From JAZQLP01 sp045629205 (GTDB lineage Bacteria > Bacillota > Clostridia > Oscillospirales > UBA644), in assembly GCA_045629205.1 (NCBI GenBank), contig JAZQQT010000051.1, forward strand, positions 1 through 6,254: a stretch of DNA of 6,254 bases, given 5' to 3'. Positions 1-5,965 of the stretch are shown in pieces (position 1 is the stretch's first letter; each line of letters begins with the position of its first letter). Below the pieces are notes generated by a model that saw only the letters and a program-made list of their open reading frames with translations, searched no databases and was not told the origin of the DNA. The translations under genes were made by a program, and so were the position numbers.

Positions 1-650
1 CGTCCTTTTCCGGAAATCTTCACGAGCTCATACCGATTGTCACACATTGCGGCAACGTCCGGGGAGTGGCTGACGAGAATAACACATTTGCCCTGTTTGG
101 CAAGCTCACGGAAAATTTCCATTATTTCGTTTTGCGTGTCGCAGTCAAGGTTGCCTGTCGGCTCATCTGCAAGAATAATATCCGGATCGTAAGAAAGCGC
201 ACGGGCGATGGCAACGCGTTGTTGCTGACCTCCCGATAGTTTCAGCACGCGGCGGTTTGATTCACTTTCATCAAGTCCAACGCTGTCAAGAAGCTCCAGT
301 GCGCGTTTCACTTTGCTTTCGGTTTTATATCCGGCGATATCCATAGAAAGAACAACATTTTCGAGTGCCGTGTATTTGGTGATCAGGTTAAAACTTTGAA
401 AAACGACACCGATATATTTGGAACGGAACGTATATTTGTCGATTTTGGCGATGCTTTTACCCTCGTAGAGAATTTCGCCGGAACCCGGCGCGGCGAGTCC
501 CGAAAGGAGAGAGAGTAACGTCGTCTTTCCGGCACCGGATTTTCCGATGATGCAATACATTTTTCCTTTTTCAAAATCATAGGAAATATCCTTTAATACA
601 GGCGTACTTCCGTATGCAAAGCTTATATTCTGAAGAGATAATACAGCCAT
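1..650 (-). CDS. ABC transporter ATP-binding protein, MacB/LolD-like (partial, 3' end beyond window)
   Basis: This is the ATPase subunit of an ABC exporter and should act on the cytoplasmic face with the permease encoded just upstream. The visible 216 residues (start MAVLSLQNISF) contain the whole nucleotide-binding core in order: Walker A GKSGAGKT (36-43), Q-loop Gln85 in VVFQSFNLI, signature LSGGQQQ (138-144), Walker B IILADEP (158-164) followed by the D-loop TGNLD, and switch His195 in LVSHSP. All catalytic residues are intact. The spacing and the LADEPTGNLD wording fit the MacB/LolD/FtsE-type exporter ATPases that pair with FtsX-like permeases. The ATG at 650 follows a good AAGGAG site and lies 18 nt after the permease stop, so the two are almost certainly cotranscribed. 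Only a short C-terminal tail should be missing, since family members are about 220-240 residues. The substrate cannot be deduced. Confidence 0.95.
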   Translation of the reverse strand, partial: MAVLSLQNISFAYGSTPVLKDISYDFEKGKMYCIIGKSGAGKTTLLSLLSGLAAPGSGEILYEGKSIAKIDKYTFRSKYIGVVFQSFNLITKYTALENVVLSMDIAGYKTESKVKRALELLDSVGLDESESNRRVLKLSGGQQQRVAIARALSYDPDIILADEPTGNLDCDTQNEIMEIFRELAKQGKCVILVSHSPDVAAMCDNRYELVKISGKG

Positions 651-668
651 TTTTTCGTTCTCCTTCCT

Positions 669-2351
669 TTAATCTCTATTTGCCAGAATCTTAAGCGGGT
701 CATACCGCATTATAAACAGAACCGATGCCGCACTTGCTGCCAGTGTCAGAAGGAGCCCAACTAAGATCATCTGCCCGACGACCTTCAGATTCATTGCGGA
801 ATCGACCTCGGTGATATAATCGGAAGCTCCGCTGAACAGATTTTCAAACGGATTATTTCCGTCGAAATCGGCATTATCGGGTAAATCCGAGGGCATACTT
901 CCGCCGAATTTCATTCCTCCGGGCATATTCGGCATATTTCCGGGGCGCCCGAAGCTATTGTCAACCTGTTCTTTCTGTGAATTCTGGTTTGAAATCTGAT
1001 TTTCAAGGAGTGCATTCGTAATCGGAACAGAACTGACGGCACCAATTCCCGCACCTATAACGACAGCAAGCATCGTAATCGCAAGAATCTCGCAGGTGAA
1101 CTGTGCGGCCACTTTCCATTTTTTCATTCCCATTGCTGTGAGAACTCCGACCTCATATTTACGTTCACGGACGCTGAAAATATTCAGAACCACCAAAATA
1201 ATACTGCCGATAATCAATATTACTATCAGAAATCCTTTGGCCATTGTGCTGAGAGTGTTAAGCGGAGTCAAACTGTTCTCAAAGGCGGAAATGTCACTTG
1301 AGGATACAGTATACGATTCATCGAGACCAAGTGTTCGTACTTCCTCTTCAAAAGCATAATAATCATCTGTATTTGCAAATGTATAGGTTGCTGACAACGT
1401 TCCCGTTATTTTAGTTTCGGTCTTCCTGCCTGTGGCTTCGTCTGTAACCGTTTCGGATACTTCTTCAGACGCGTCGAGAATTGCACTGAGTGCGTTGGCA
1501 CTCATATATATCTTGTTCGCGGGGTCCTGACTTGCCCCAAACATGGACATAGAAAAATCATTGGTCTGCGACGCGGAATAGAATCCCGAAACAGTAAGTG
1601 TGTATGTTTCGTCCTCCGACGACGGATTGGAAATCACAACGGTATCTCCTACCGACAGATTATTGTAAAGAGCAAGTTCTTCGGAAATAACGCAGACATA
1701 ATCCGTCGTTCCTTCCTCAAACATCGATCCTCCTTCAAGGATTGCGGCATTCCCGTTGACAAAATCAGTCATAGAAGTGTCACTGCTGTATCCGATTACG
1801 GTAAAATCTCCCGAAGAAAAGCCCCCGAACATCATACCGCCCATTCCATCCGTGCCTCCGGGGAAACCGCCGGGTTTTTTTTCGGTGTCGGAATCAAGTT
1901 CGCCTTCGATCGTGCCGCCCTCCTCGTCGTTCTCGGTTTCCTCGTCGCTGACGGGAAGGAAATCATCTGAACCGTTGAAATAGGCAGTCAGTGTATAGTA
2001 AAAATCTTTCACAGAGTCAGCTCCTGCGTATTTCCGGTATTCTTCAAGTGTCAACGAAGATGAATTTCCCATTTTTCCGGAAAACTGACCGCGGTCAAAA
2101 CCTCCCGAAAATCCGCCTCTGCCGCCGGAAAACCCGCTGAAAACATCTCCCATCGCGCCGGCACGGTCGTAGGATATTGTCGCTGTCACACTCATCCCCT
2201 TCAGTGCGGACGTTTTGGCATTTTCTGAAGCCTGACGAATTGACAGTCCGATACACGCCGAAACCGCAATCACGAGAGCAATGATACCGATCAGAATACT
2301 GCGTCCTTTTGATCTTGAAATGCATCGAAGTGCGTTCTTGATAATATACAA
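669..2351 (-). CDS. MacB/FtsX-like ABC transporter permease with Gly/Met-rich extracellular inserts
   Basis: This is the membrane subunit of the ABC exporter whose ATPase follows it. I chose the TTG at 2351, giving a protein that begins (M)YIIKNALRCISRSKGRS, because an AAAGGA site lies about 9 nt upstream. A TTG seven codons earlier (2372) has no ribosome site. The product is about 560 aa. Numbering from the earlier TTG, predicted segments are TM1 26-45, a large MacB-like extracytoplasmic domain 46-375, TM2 377-398, TM3 425-448, a second extracytoplasmic stretch 449-528 and TM4 533-555, ending RYDPLKILANRD as is usual for the family. Four helices argue against ten-helix BceB-type permeases. 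Three Gly/Met/Phe-rich low-complexity stretches (about 71-102, 167-189 and 475-494) and an acidic run (141-166) interrupt the outer domains. The gene has its own promoter with a predicted response-regulator site. The substrate is unknown; export of a peptide, lipid or drug, or mechanotransmission, are all possible. Confidence 0.92.
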   Translation of the reverse strand: MYIIKNALRCISRSKGRSILIGIIALVIAVSACIGLSIRQASENAKTSALKGMSVTATISYDRAGAMGDVFSGFSGGRGGFSGGFDRGQFSGKMGNSSSLTLEEYRKYAGADSVKDFYYTLTAYFNGSDDFLPVSDEETENDEEGGTIEGELDSDTEKKPGGFPGGTDGMGGMMFGGFSSGDFTVIGYSSDTSMTDFVNGNAAILEGGSMFEEGTTDYVCVISEELALYNNLSVGDTVVISNPSSEDETYTLTVSGFYSASQTNDFSMSMFGASQDPANKIYMSANALSAILDASEEVSETVTDEATGRKTETKITGTLSATYTFANTDDYYAFEEEVRTLGLDESYTVSSSDISAFENSLTPLNTLSTMAKGFLIVILIIGSIILVVLNIFSVRERKYEVGVLTAMGMKKWKVAAQFTCEILAITMLAVVIGAGIGAVSSVPITNALLENQISNQNSQKEQVDNSFGRPGNMPNMPGGMKFGGSMPSDLPDNADFDGNNPFENLFSGASDYITEVDSAMNLKVVGQMILVGLLLTLAASAASVLFIMRYDPLKILANRD

Positions 2352-2395
2352 TTTTCTATTTCCTTTCTGCAAATAGTAATATAAGGTTGATTAAG

Positions 2396-2429
2396 ATTAT
2401 ACAGTACGGTTTTTAACTGTACTTAAAAT
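2396..2429 (-). promoter_or_regulatory. Promoter of the permease-ATPase operon with predicted response-regulator boxes
   Basis: Reading leftwards on the minus strand, a perfect TATAAT (2401-2396) lies about 45 nt upstream of the permease start. No good -35 hexamer is present, which suggests an activator-dependent promoter. In the -35 area are TTTAAG (2427-2422) and, exactly 11 bp further on, TTAAAA (2416-2411), ending 9 bp before the -10. The 15 bases at 2415-2429 are identical to 5209-5223 upstream of the lipoprotein gene. A dyad TACAGT/ACTGTA (2421-2416 and 2405-2400) also overlaps the element and could be a second operator. The element begins just after the stop codon of the alarmone synthetase, and no terminator separates the two genes, so readthrough is also possible. 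Confidence 0.65.
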
Positions 2430-2432
2430 TCA

Positions 2433-3020
2433 CTACGGTTTCTGCAGCAAATCTCGGATAATCTGCATAGAAATGTCAATCGATGCGATTTCATCTGCAC
2501 ATCGCTTCAGCTCTGCCTGAACCAGTTTTTCATTCCTGACGTTTTTTTTGTATTTTATTTGATGTTCCAGAGTTGCCCAGAATTCCATTGCAATTGTTCT
2601 GACCTGAATTTCTGCCAAAACGTTTTTTTCGGCCAAACGAATGCAAAGGTGAATACTTCTGTATCCGTTGGGCTTCGGATATGCAAGATAATCTTTTTTT
2701 AAGATGATTTCAATTTTATCGTTCTCTTCTAATTTTTTGACAATGTTGTACACGTCGCTTTCAAACGAACAAACAATTCGCAGTCCTACTGCGTCAAAAA
2801 CATTGCTTAGAGCCGATTCGGCAGAAGAATCAAATCCTCTGTCAATAAGTTTGTTTATCATACTTTCAGGACTTTTAATACGGGTTGAATAATTTATGAT
2901 TGGCTGTATTTCATGTGATTTATTTTCGTTTTGCAAATCGTATGCAATAGATCTCAGCATCGATTCGGCAATGAGCAATTGCCGATAATTCCCGGGACCA
3001 TAATATTTTTCATAATCCAT
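2433..3020 (-). CDS. Small alarmone synthetase (RelA/SpoT-domain GTP pyrophosphokinase, RelQ/RelP-like)
   Basis: The predicted cytoplasmic enzyme transfers pyrophosphate from ATP to GDP or GTP, making (p)ppGpp-type alarmones. The 195-aa protein carries only a synthetase domain, with no HD hydrolase, TGS or ACT regions, as in single-domain SAS proteins (about 200-215 aa). Visible motifs are TRIKSPES (46-53), DAVGLR with the expected metal-binding Asp76, GYRSIH (119-124), EIQVRT with the expected catalytic Glu137, then FWATLEH (147-153) and YKK. All expected catalytic positions are present, so it is probably active. The ATG at 3020 follows AAAGGTGAT, an excellent match to the end of 16S rRNA; a TTG at 3068 lacks such a site. 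It lies downstream of the two-component terminator, so it probably has its own start, although I see no convincing -10/-35 pair. The C-terminal helix (CADEIASIDISMQIIRDLL) resembles the RelQ oligomerisation helix. No antitoxin-like partner is adjacent. Confidence 0.92.
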   Translation of the reverse strand: MDYEKYYGPGNYRQLLIAESMLRSIAYDLQNENKSHEIQPIINYSTRIKSPESMINKLIDRGFDSSAESALSNVFDAVGLRIVCSFESDVYNIVKKLEENDKIEIILKKDYLAYPKPNGYRSIHLCIRLAEKNVLAEIQVRTIAMEFWATLEHQIKYKKNVRNEKLVQAELKRCADEIASIDISMQIIRDLLQKP

Positions 3021-3072
3021 AGTATCACCTTTCCTTTTGGTGAAGAATACCATACCGAACTTAAACAAGCAT

Positions 3073-3100
3073 AAAAAAAGAGCGAGGTATTTCCCCGCTC
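3073..3100 (-). terminator. Intrinsic terminator of the two-component operon
   Basis: On the minus strand GAGCGGGG, loop AAATA, CCTCGCTC forms an 8-bp stem with one A-C mismatch and is followed directly by seven T residues. It begins about 20 nt after the histidine kinase stop codon. It should end most regulator-kinase transcripts before the alarmone synthetase gene. Confidence 0.88.
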
Positions 3101-3121
3101 GACATAGAATAAGGCTGTAGA

Positions 3122-4357
3122 TTAAAAAATTGCTGTGACAGAAAAATCAAATCCGTTTCTTGTGGAGGCATAAATTGTTCCTTTGTGAGCATCCATAATC
3201 GCTTTGGCTATGGAAAGCCCTATTCCATGACCGCCGCAATCGGAATTTCTGGAATCATCTGTACGATAAAAACGATCGAAAACGTATTTGAGATCATTTT
3301 CGTTGATTTTTTTATCTGTTGTATTGATGACAGACAACTGAACCGATTTCTTGGTTTGCTTCAAAACAACTGAAATATATCCGCCGACTGATGTGTATTT
3401 AATTGCATTTTCCATCAAAATGGAAACAAGCTGTCTTACGCTGTCCGGAGAAGCATTCAATGAAAGATCCCGCGTGATTTCGGTAGTAAGCCGTATCTCC
3501 TTTGAACTAATCAAAGCATGAAACGAGTCGACCGTTTCAGATACCAGATCAGACACGGGAAAATCAATTTTCTGCACATTAGGCGCATTCTCCTCCATTT
3601 TGGAAAGCATAACAAGATCGTTTGTCAGTCTCGTAAGTCTTTTTGTTTCCCGACGAATATCACTTAATTCCTCTTTTTCACCGTTTGATTCCAGCAAATC
3701 AACATTTGCGTTAATGATTGTCAGCGGTGTTTTGATTTCATGCCCGGCGTCGGAAATAAAGCGTTTTTGTTTCTCATAGCTTTCGGCAATCGGCTTGACA
3801 ATTCTTCCGGAAACGAAAAGAAAGAGAATAAATACAATAAGACATCCAAATAGTCCGACCGCAATGCTTGTCCACATAAATGCCTTGAAAGAGGACAGTT
3901 TTCTTCCACAGTCAAGAAACATAAGTCTGGTGATTTGTTCCTCTTCAATCTTCAAATATCGGAACTGTCCTATAAATCCTCTGTCCGAATTGCTTTTTGT
4001 TGCTTTTGAGATATATTCCTCTGCGGATTTTTCATCCACGGAGATAATTTTCGAGAGATCGGATTCCATGATTTTGCCTTCCGGTGTTACAATCACAGAA
4101 AAATATCTTGATTCATACGGTACTTCGGGAGACATTCCATGTGGGATATAGTCTTTGACCATTTCCGGTTTTGACGGAGGTGTTATATCTCTCGAAAACG
4201 GTGCATTCGGTTGAGATAATACGTTGAGCACAGTATCGCTGTCATTGACGACTGATGAATAGTTGACTAAATTCATTATGATAATCAAAACCGTCATCAA
4301 CAAGAACATAGACACGGTGGCAAGAACAGTGAATTTTCTTTTCAGTTTATGTATCAT
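3122..4357 (-). CDS. Sensor histidine kinase (membrane-bound, HAMP-less, degenerate G1 box)
   Basis: This is the sensor partner of the response regulator encoded upstream. The ATG at 4357 (MIHKLKRKF) follows GGAG at 7-nt spacing and overlaps the regulator's end by 11 bp, which indicates translational coupling; an ATG at 4414 has no ribosome site. The 411-aa protein has TM1 (10-32), an extracellular domain of about 125 residues (33-158) of no type I can name, and TM2 (160-183). A linker of only about 22 residues, too short for a HAMP domain, leads to the HisKA H-box SDAGHEIKTPL with phosphoacceptor His206. The HATPase domain has the N-box MENAIKY (Asn317), F-box FDRFYR (360-365) and G2 box GGHGIGLS (375-382). 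The usual G1 motif (DxGxGI) is replaced by VINTTDKKIN (343-352), so the normally invariant Asp is absent. The intact H, N, F and G2 boxes suggest it still works. Confidence 0.95.
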   Translation of the reverse strand: MIHKLKRKFTVLATVSMFLLMTVLIIIMNLVNYSSVVNDSDTVLNVLSQPNAPFSRDITPPSKPEMVKDYIPHGMSPEVPYESRYFSVIVTPEGKIMESDLSKIISVDEKSAEEYISKATKSNSDRGFIGQFRYLKIEEEQITRLMFLDCGRKLSSFKAFMWTSIAVGLFGCLIVFILFLFVSGRIVKPIAESYEKQKRFISDAGHEIKTPLTIINANVDLLESNGEKEELSDIRRETKRLTRLTNDLVMLSKMEENAPNVQKIDFPVSDLVSETVDSFHALISSKEIRLTTEITRDLSLNASPDSVRQLVSILMENAIKYTSVGGYISVVLKQTKKSVQLSVINTTDKKINENDLKYVFDRFYRTDDSRNSDCGGHGIGLSIAKAIMDAHKGTIYASTRNGFDFSVTAIF

Positions 4358-5024
4358 TTGAATTCTCCAACGAATAACCGGCATTTCGGGATGCTTTAAT
4401 CTGTATATCAGCATGGAGTGCCGTCAGTTTTTTACGAAGATAGGAAATATATACCCATACAACATTTATTTCCGACTCGCTGTCAAGTCCCCAGATTTTT
4501 TCCATCAGCCGTTCTGCAGATATGATACGATGCGGATTTGAAAGAAAACATTCCATAAGTTGGTATTCCTTGTTGGCGAGCCTGAAAGCGCCATACTGCG
4601 ATGAAAGCTCATAGGTGGCACGGTCAAGCGCAATATTGCCCATTGTCAGCTTCATGTCTTCCTCTGTTTTGCTTCTTGTCATCGCACGTATCCGAGCCAA
4701 CAGTTCTCTGGAATCGAAGGGCTTTGTCAGGTAATCGTTTGCTCCGCTGTCAAGTCCGAGTACCCGATCTTCAATTTCGGATTTGGCCGTCAGCATCAGA
4801 ATAGGGATATTGTTACCGCTTTCCCGAACTCTTTTCAATACGGTAATGCCGTCCATTTTCGGCATCATAATATCGAGAATAACAGCATCATAAATTTGGG
4901 ATTCTATATAGGCAAGCGCGTCCTCACCGTCATAAACCGCATCTGCCGAATAATGGCTTTTTTCAAGTATTTTGACGATTGCCCGTGCAAGCGGCTTTTC
5001 GTCTTCCGCAAGTAAAATTCGCAT
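4347..5024 (-). CDS. OmpR/PhoB-family response regulator
   Basis: This is the cytoplasmic transcription regulator of the two-component pair. The 225-aa length is standard for the family. The receiver domain (1-116) has acidic pocket Glu7/Asp8, phosphoacceptor Asp51 in AVILDIMMPKMDG, Thr79 and Lys101 in YLTKPF. The C-terminal winged-helix domain (about 127-220) includes LANKEYQLMECFLSNPHRIIS, the WG turn, the recognition-helix region INVVWVYISYLRKKL, and a wing ending in ASRNAGYSLE; this last is an unusual form of the common VRGxGYxL motif. The ATG at 5024 is preceded by a very strong AGGAGGTG site. It is first in a two-gene operon with the kinase. OmpR/PhoB proteins bind direct repeats with an 11-bp period, and such repeats occur at the lipoprotein and permease promoters on either side, so these are its most likely targets. 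Confidence 0.96.
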   Translation of the reverse strand: MRILLAEDEKPLARAIVKILEKSHYSADAVYDGEDALAYIESQIYDAVILDIMMPKMDGITVLKRVRESGNNIPILMLTAKSEIEDRVLGLDSGANDYLTKPFDSRELLARIRAMTRSKTEEDMKLTMGNIALDRATYELSSQYGAFRLANKEYQLMECFLSNPHRIISAERLMEKIWGLDSESEINVVWVYISYLRKKLTALHADIQIKASRNAGYSLENSNDT

Positions 5025-5079
5025 CTAAACACCTCCTCCAATTGTTTCAGAACATCGAAATTACATTCTACATTGGTAC

Positions 5080-5108
5080 ATTATATATTATAGCTGTCGG
5101 ACTTTAAA
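5080..5108 (-). promoter_or_regulatory. Predicted promoter of the regulator-kinase operon
   Basis: On the minus strand TTTAAA (5108-5103), a 17-bp spacer and TATAAT (5085-5080) form a plausible sigma-A promoter about 55 bp upstream of the regulator start. A second TATAAT at 5092-5087 could serve instead. The -35 resembles a single TTTAAG box, but there is no second copy 11 bp away, so autoregulation is only a possibility. Confidence 0.55.
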
Positions 5109-5149
5109 TAAGAATAAAAAATATTTTCCACAGAACATATTATAAGATC

Positions 5150-5180
5150 TCGAGTCCATGTCGGGCCGCCCGCGTCCCCA
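5150..5180. other. Short GC-rich patch in an AT-rich intergenic region
   Basis: Within the spacer between the divergent promoters lies a GC-rich stretch of about 30 bases, including CGGGCCGCCCG (5162-5172), a short dyad. AT-rich DNA flanks it on both sides. I see no reading frame, T-tract or known motif. It may simply separate the two promoters or be a remnant of other DNA. Confidence 0.35.
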
Positions 5181-5208
5181 TACCATATTTTATCAAGAGA
5201 AAAATCAT

Positions 5209-5264
5209 ATTTTAAGTACAGTTTAAGTTTCTTTTAGGTGTATTTTATATTTCAGCTATATACT
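5209..5264 (+). promoter_or_regulatory. Lipoprotein promoter with four 11-bp-phased response-regulator boxes
   Basis: Four hexamers start at 5211 (TTTAAG), 5222 (TTTAAG), 5233 (TTTAGG) and 5244 (TTTATA), each exactly 11 bp apart. A -10-like TATACT follows at 5259-5264, 9 bp after the last box, and no good -35 is present. The 15 bases at 5209-5223 are identical to the permease promoter element, and the 9-bp gap to the -10 is the same there. The spacing is that of OmpR/PhoB-family tandem sites overlapping the -35, which suggests activation by the regulator encoded next door. Confidence 0.65.
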
Positions 5265-5374
5265 TTTAGCAGTAATCCTCTTTATGTCTGAAGAATTGCT
5301 ACCGTCTTTCTTTCGCACAAAAATCGGAGAGCGGATTACGATAAAACCGTGAGAATAAAAAGGAGAAAAAAGAA
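5265..5374 (+). other. Untranslated leader of the lipoprotein gene
   Basis: If transcription starts about 7 bp after TATACT, the mRNA has a leader of roughly 100 nt. GTAATCC (5272-5278) is complementary to GGATTAC (5333-5339) and could close a 54-nt loop. The leader ends with AGGAG (5361-5365) 9 nt before the ATG, a strong ribosome site. I do not recognise a riboswitch class here. Confidence 0.35.
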
Positions 5375-5800
5375 ATGTTAAAAAACAAAAAAATACGCCT
5401 GTTATCTTTGGCTGTTGCTGCAGTTTTAATCTGCTGCTGTTTGGCTGCATGTACCGAAAACGAAACAAATCAGACTTATGATGAAGTAAATCAGACTGAC
5501 GATAATACTGAAATCAATAACGAATCGGAATCTTCCGACGATTCCGAAACAGAAAACGCGGAAGACGATAGTACCGAAGAATCGGAATCCGAAGAAAATA
5601 CCGACGATTCCGAAACAGAAGATTCGAAGGACTCTGATAACGAAGAATCAGAATCCGAAGATGTTTCCGAAGATCTTGAATCGGAAAATGCAGAAGATGA
5701 TAGCGCCGTAAATATTTCAGGAGATAACGACAGTTCGGAGACTGATTATTCTGAAGAAACGGAATCCAATGTTGAATCCGCAGACGAGCAAGACGATTAA
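5375..5800 (+). CDS. Highly acidic Ser/Asp/Glu-rich repeat lipoprotein
   Basis: I do not recognise this gene as a named family. The 141-aa product starts with a lipoprotein signal: basic MLKNKKIR, a hydrophobic core (9-23) and lipobox LAAC with Cys26 as the predicted lipidation site, so the mature protein should be anchored on the outer face of the membrane. The remaining 115 residues are almost entirely Ser, Thr, Asp, Glu and Asn, with Lys85 the only basic residue and no predicted fold. Part of this tail consists of 22-residue repeats (DDSETE..., EESESE...). Such tails are usually disordered, and the charge would suit cation binding or a spacer through the cell wall; both are inferences. AGGAG lies 9 nt before the ATG. 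It is divergent from the two-component operon, has its own phased-box promoter and ends at a strong terminator, so it is probably monocistronic and regulated by the neighbouring regulator. Confidence 0.82.
   Translation: MLKNKKIRLLSLAVAAVLICCCLAACTENETNQTYDEVNQTDDNTEINNESESSDDSETENAEDDSTEESESEENTDDSETEDSKDSDNEESESEDVSEDLESENAEDDSAVNISGDNDSSETDYSEETESNVESADEQDD
5535..5732 (+). repeat. In-frame 66-nt tandem repeats in the lipoprotein gene
   Basis: Two clear units (5535-5600 and 5601-5666) share identical 20-nt starts (ccgacgattccgaaacagaa) and near-identical 20-nt segments at 5576 and 5642. A third, diverged unit (5667-5732) keeps the phase: GAAAAYGCRGAAGAYGATAG at 5552 recurs at 5684, exactly 132 nt later. 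Each unit encodes 22 residues. The pattern indicates growth by in-frame duplication. Confidence 0.8.
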
Positions 5801-5820
5801 CGCATTTTTCTGAATTATTG

Positions 5821-5872
5821 CACATAAATGACTGAGCGAACGGTAGTCAATCAGCCATTTATGTGTTTTTTT
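5821..5872 (+). terminator. Intrinsic terminator of the lipoprotein gene
   Basis: CACATAAATGACTGA (5821-5835) pairs with TCAGCCATTTATGTG (5851-5865) in a 15-bp stem with one mismatch and a 15-nt loop. Seven T residues follow (5866-5872). It starts about 20 nt after the stop codon. Confidence 0.9.
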
Positions 5873-5965
5873 AATTGATGCATAAAGGACTCGAACATAT
5901 TAAATGCAGATGTTGTTAGTCGCTTTGATTTAACCCATCTGATTGAGAAATAAATCATTATAACG
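5873..5965. other. Short convergent intergenic spacer, no gene seen
   Basis: This AT-rich spacer lies between the lipoprotein terminator and the stop codon of the convergent right-edge gene. I see no reading frame, no structured RNA and no clear terminator for the minus-strand gene. Confidence 0.5.

Noticed and set aside
669..2351. Bce-type antimicrobial peptide detoxification permease
   Set aside because: BceB-type permeases have ten membrane helices and a large central outer domain; this one has four helices in the MacB-like arrangement.
2433..3020. Toxic SAS (toxin-antitoxin) interpretation of the alarmone synthetase
   Set aside because: No small antitoxin-like gene adjoins it, and its motifs and C-terminal helix fit housekeeping RelQ/RelP-like enzymes better.
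3795..4151. 118-codon plus-strand frame inside the histidine kinase gene
   Set aside because: It lies wholly antisense to a well-supported kinase domain and shows no ribosome site or recognisable protein pattern.
5145..5154. Adjacent BglII and XhoI sites (AGATCTCGAG) suggesting a cloning linker
   Set aside because: The sequence on both sides is continuous, natural-looking intergenic DNA with no other vector features; two overlapping six-base sites can arise by chance.
5514..5825. Arg-rich open frame on the minus strand opposite the lipoprotein gene
   Set aside because: It is the antisense image of the Asp/Glu/Ser codon repeats, lacks a ribosome site, and the plus-strand frame has a signal peptide, lipobox, promoter and terminator.
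5887..5895. TTCGAGTCC on the minus strand, resembling a tRNA T-loop; TCGAGTCC also at 5151-5158
   Set aside because: The flanks do not form a T-stem, and no anticodon or acceptor arm lies nearby. It is treated as chance rather than as a tRNA or attachment-site remnant.
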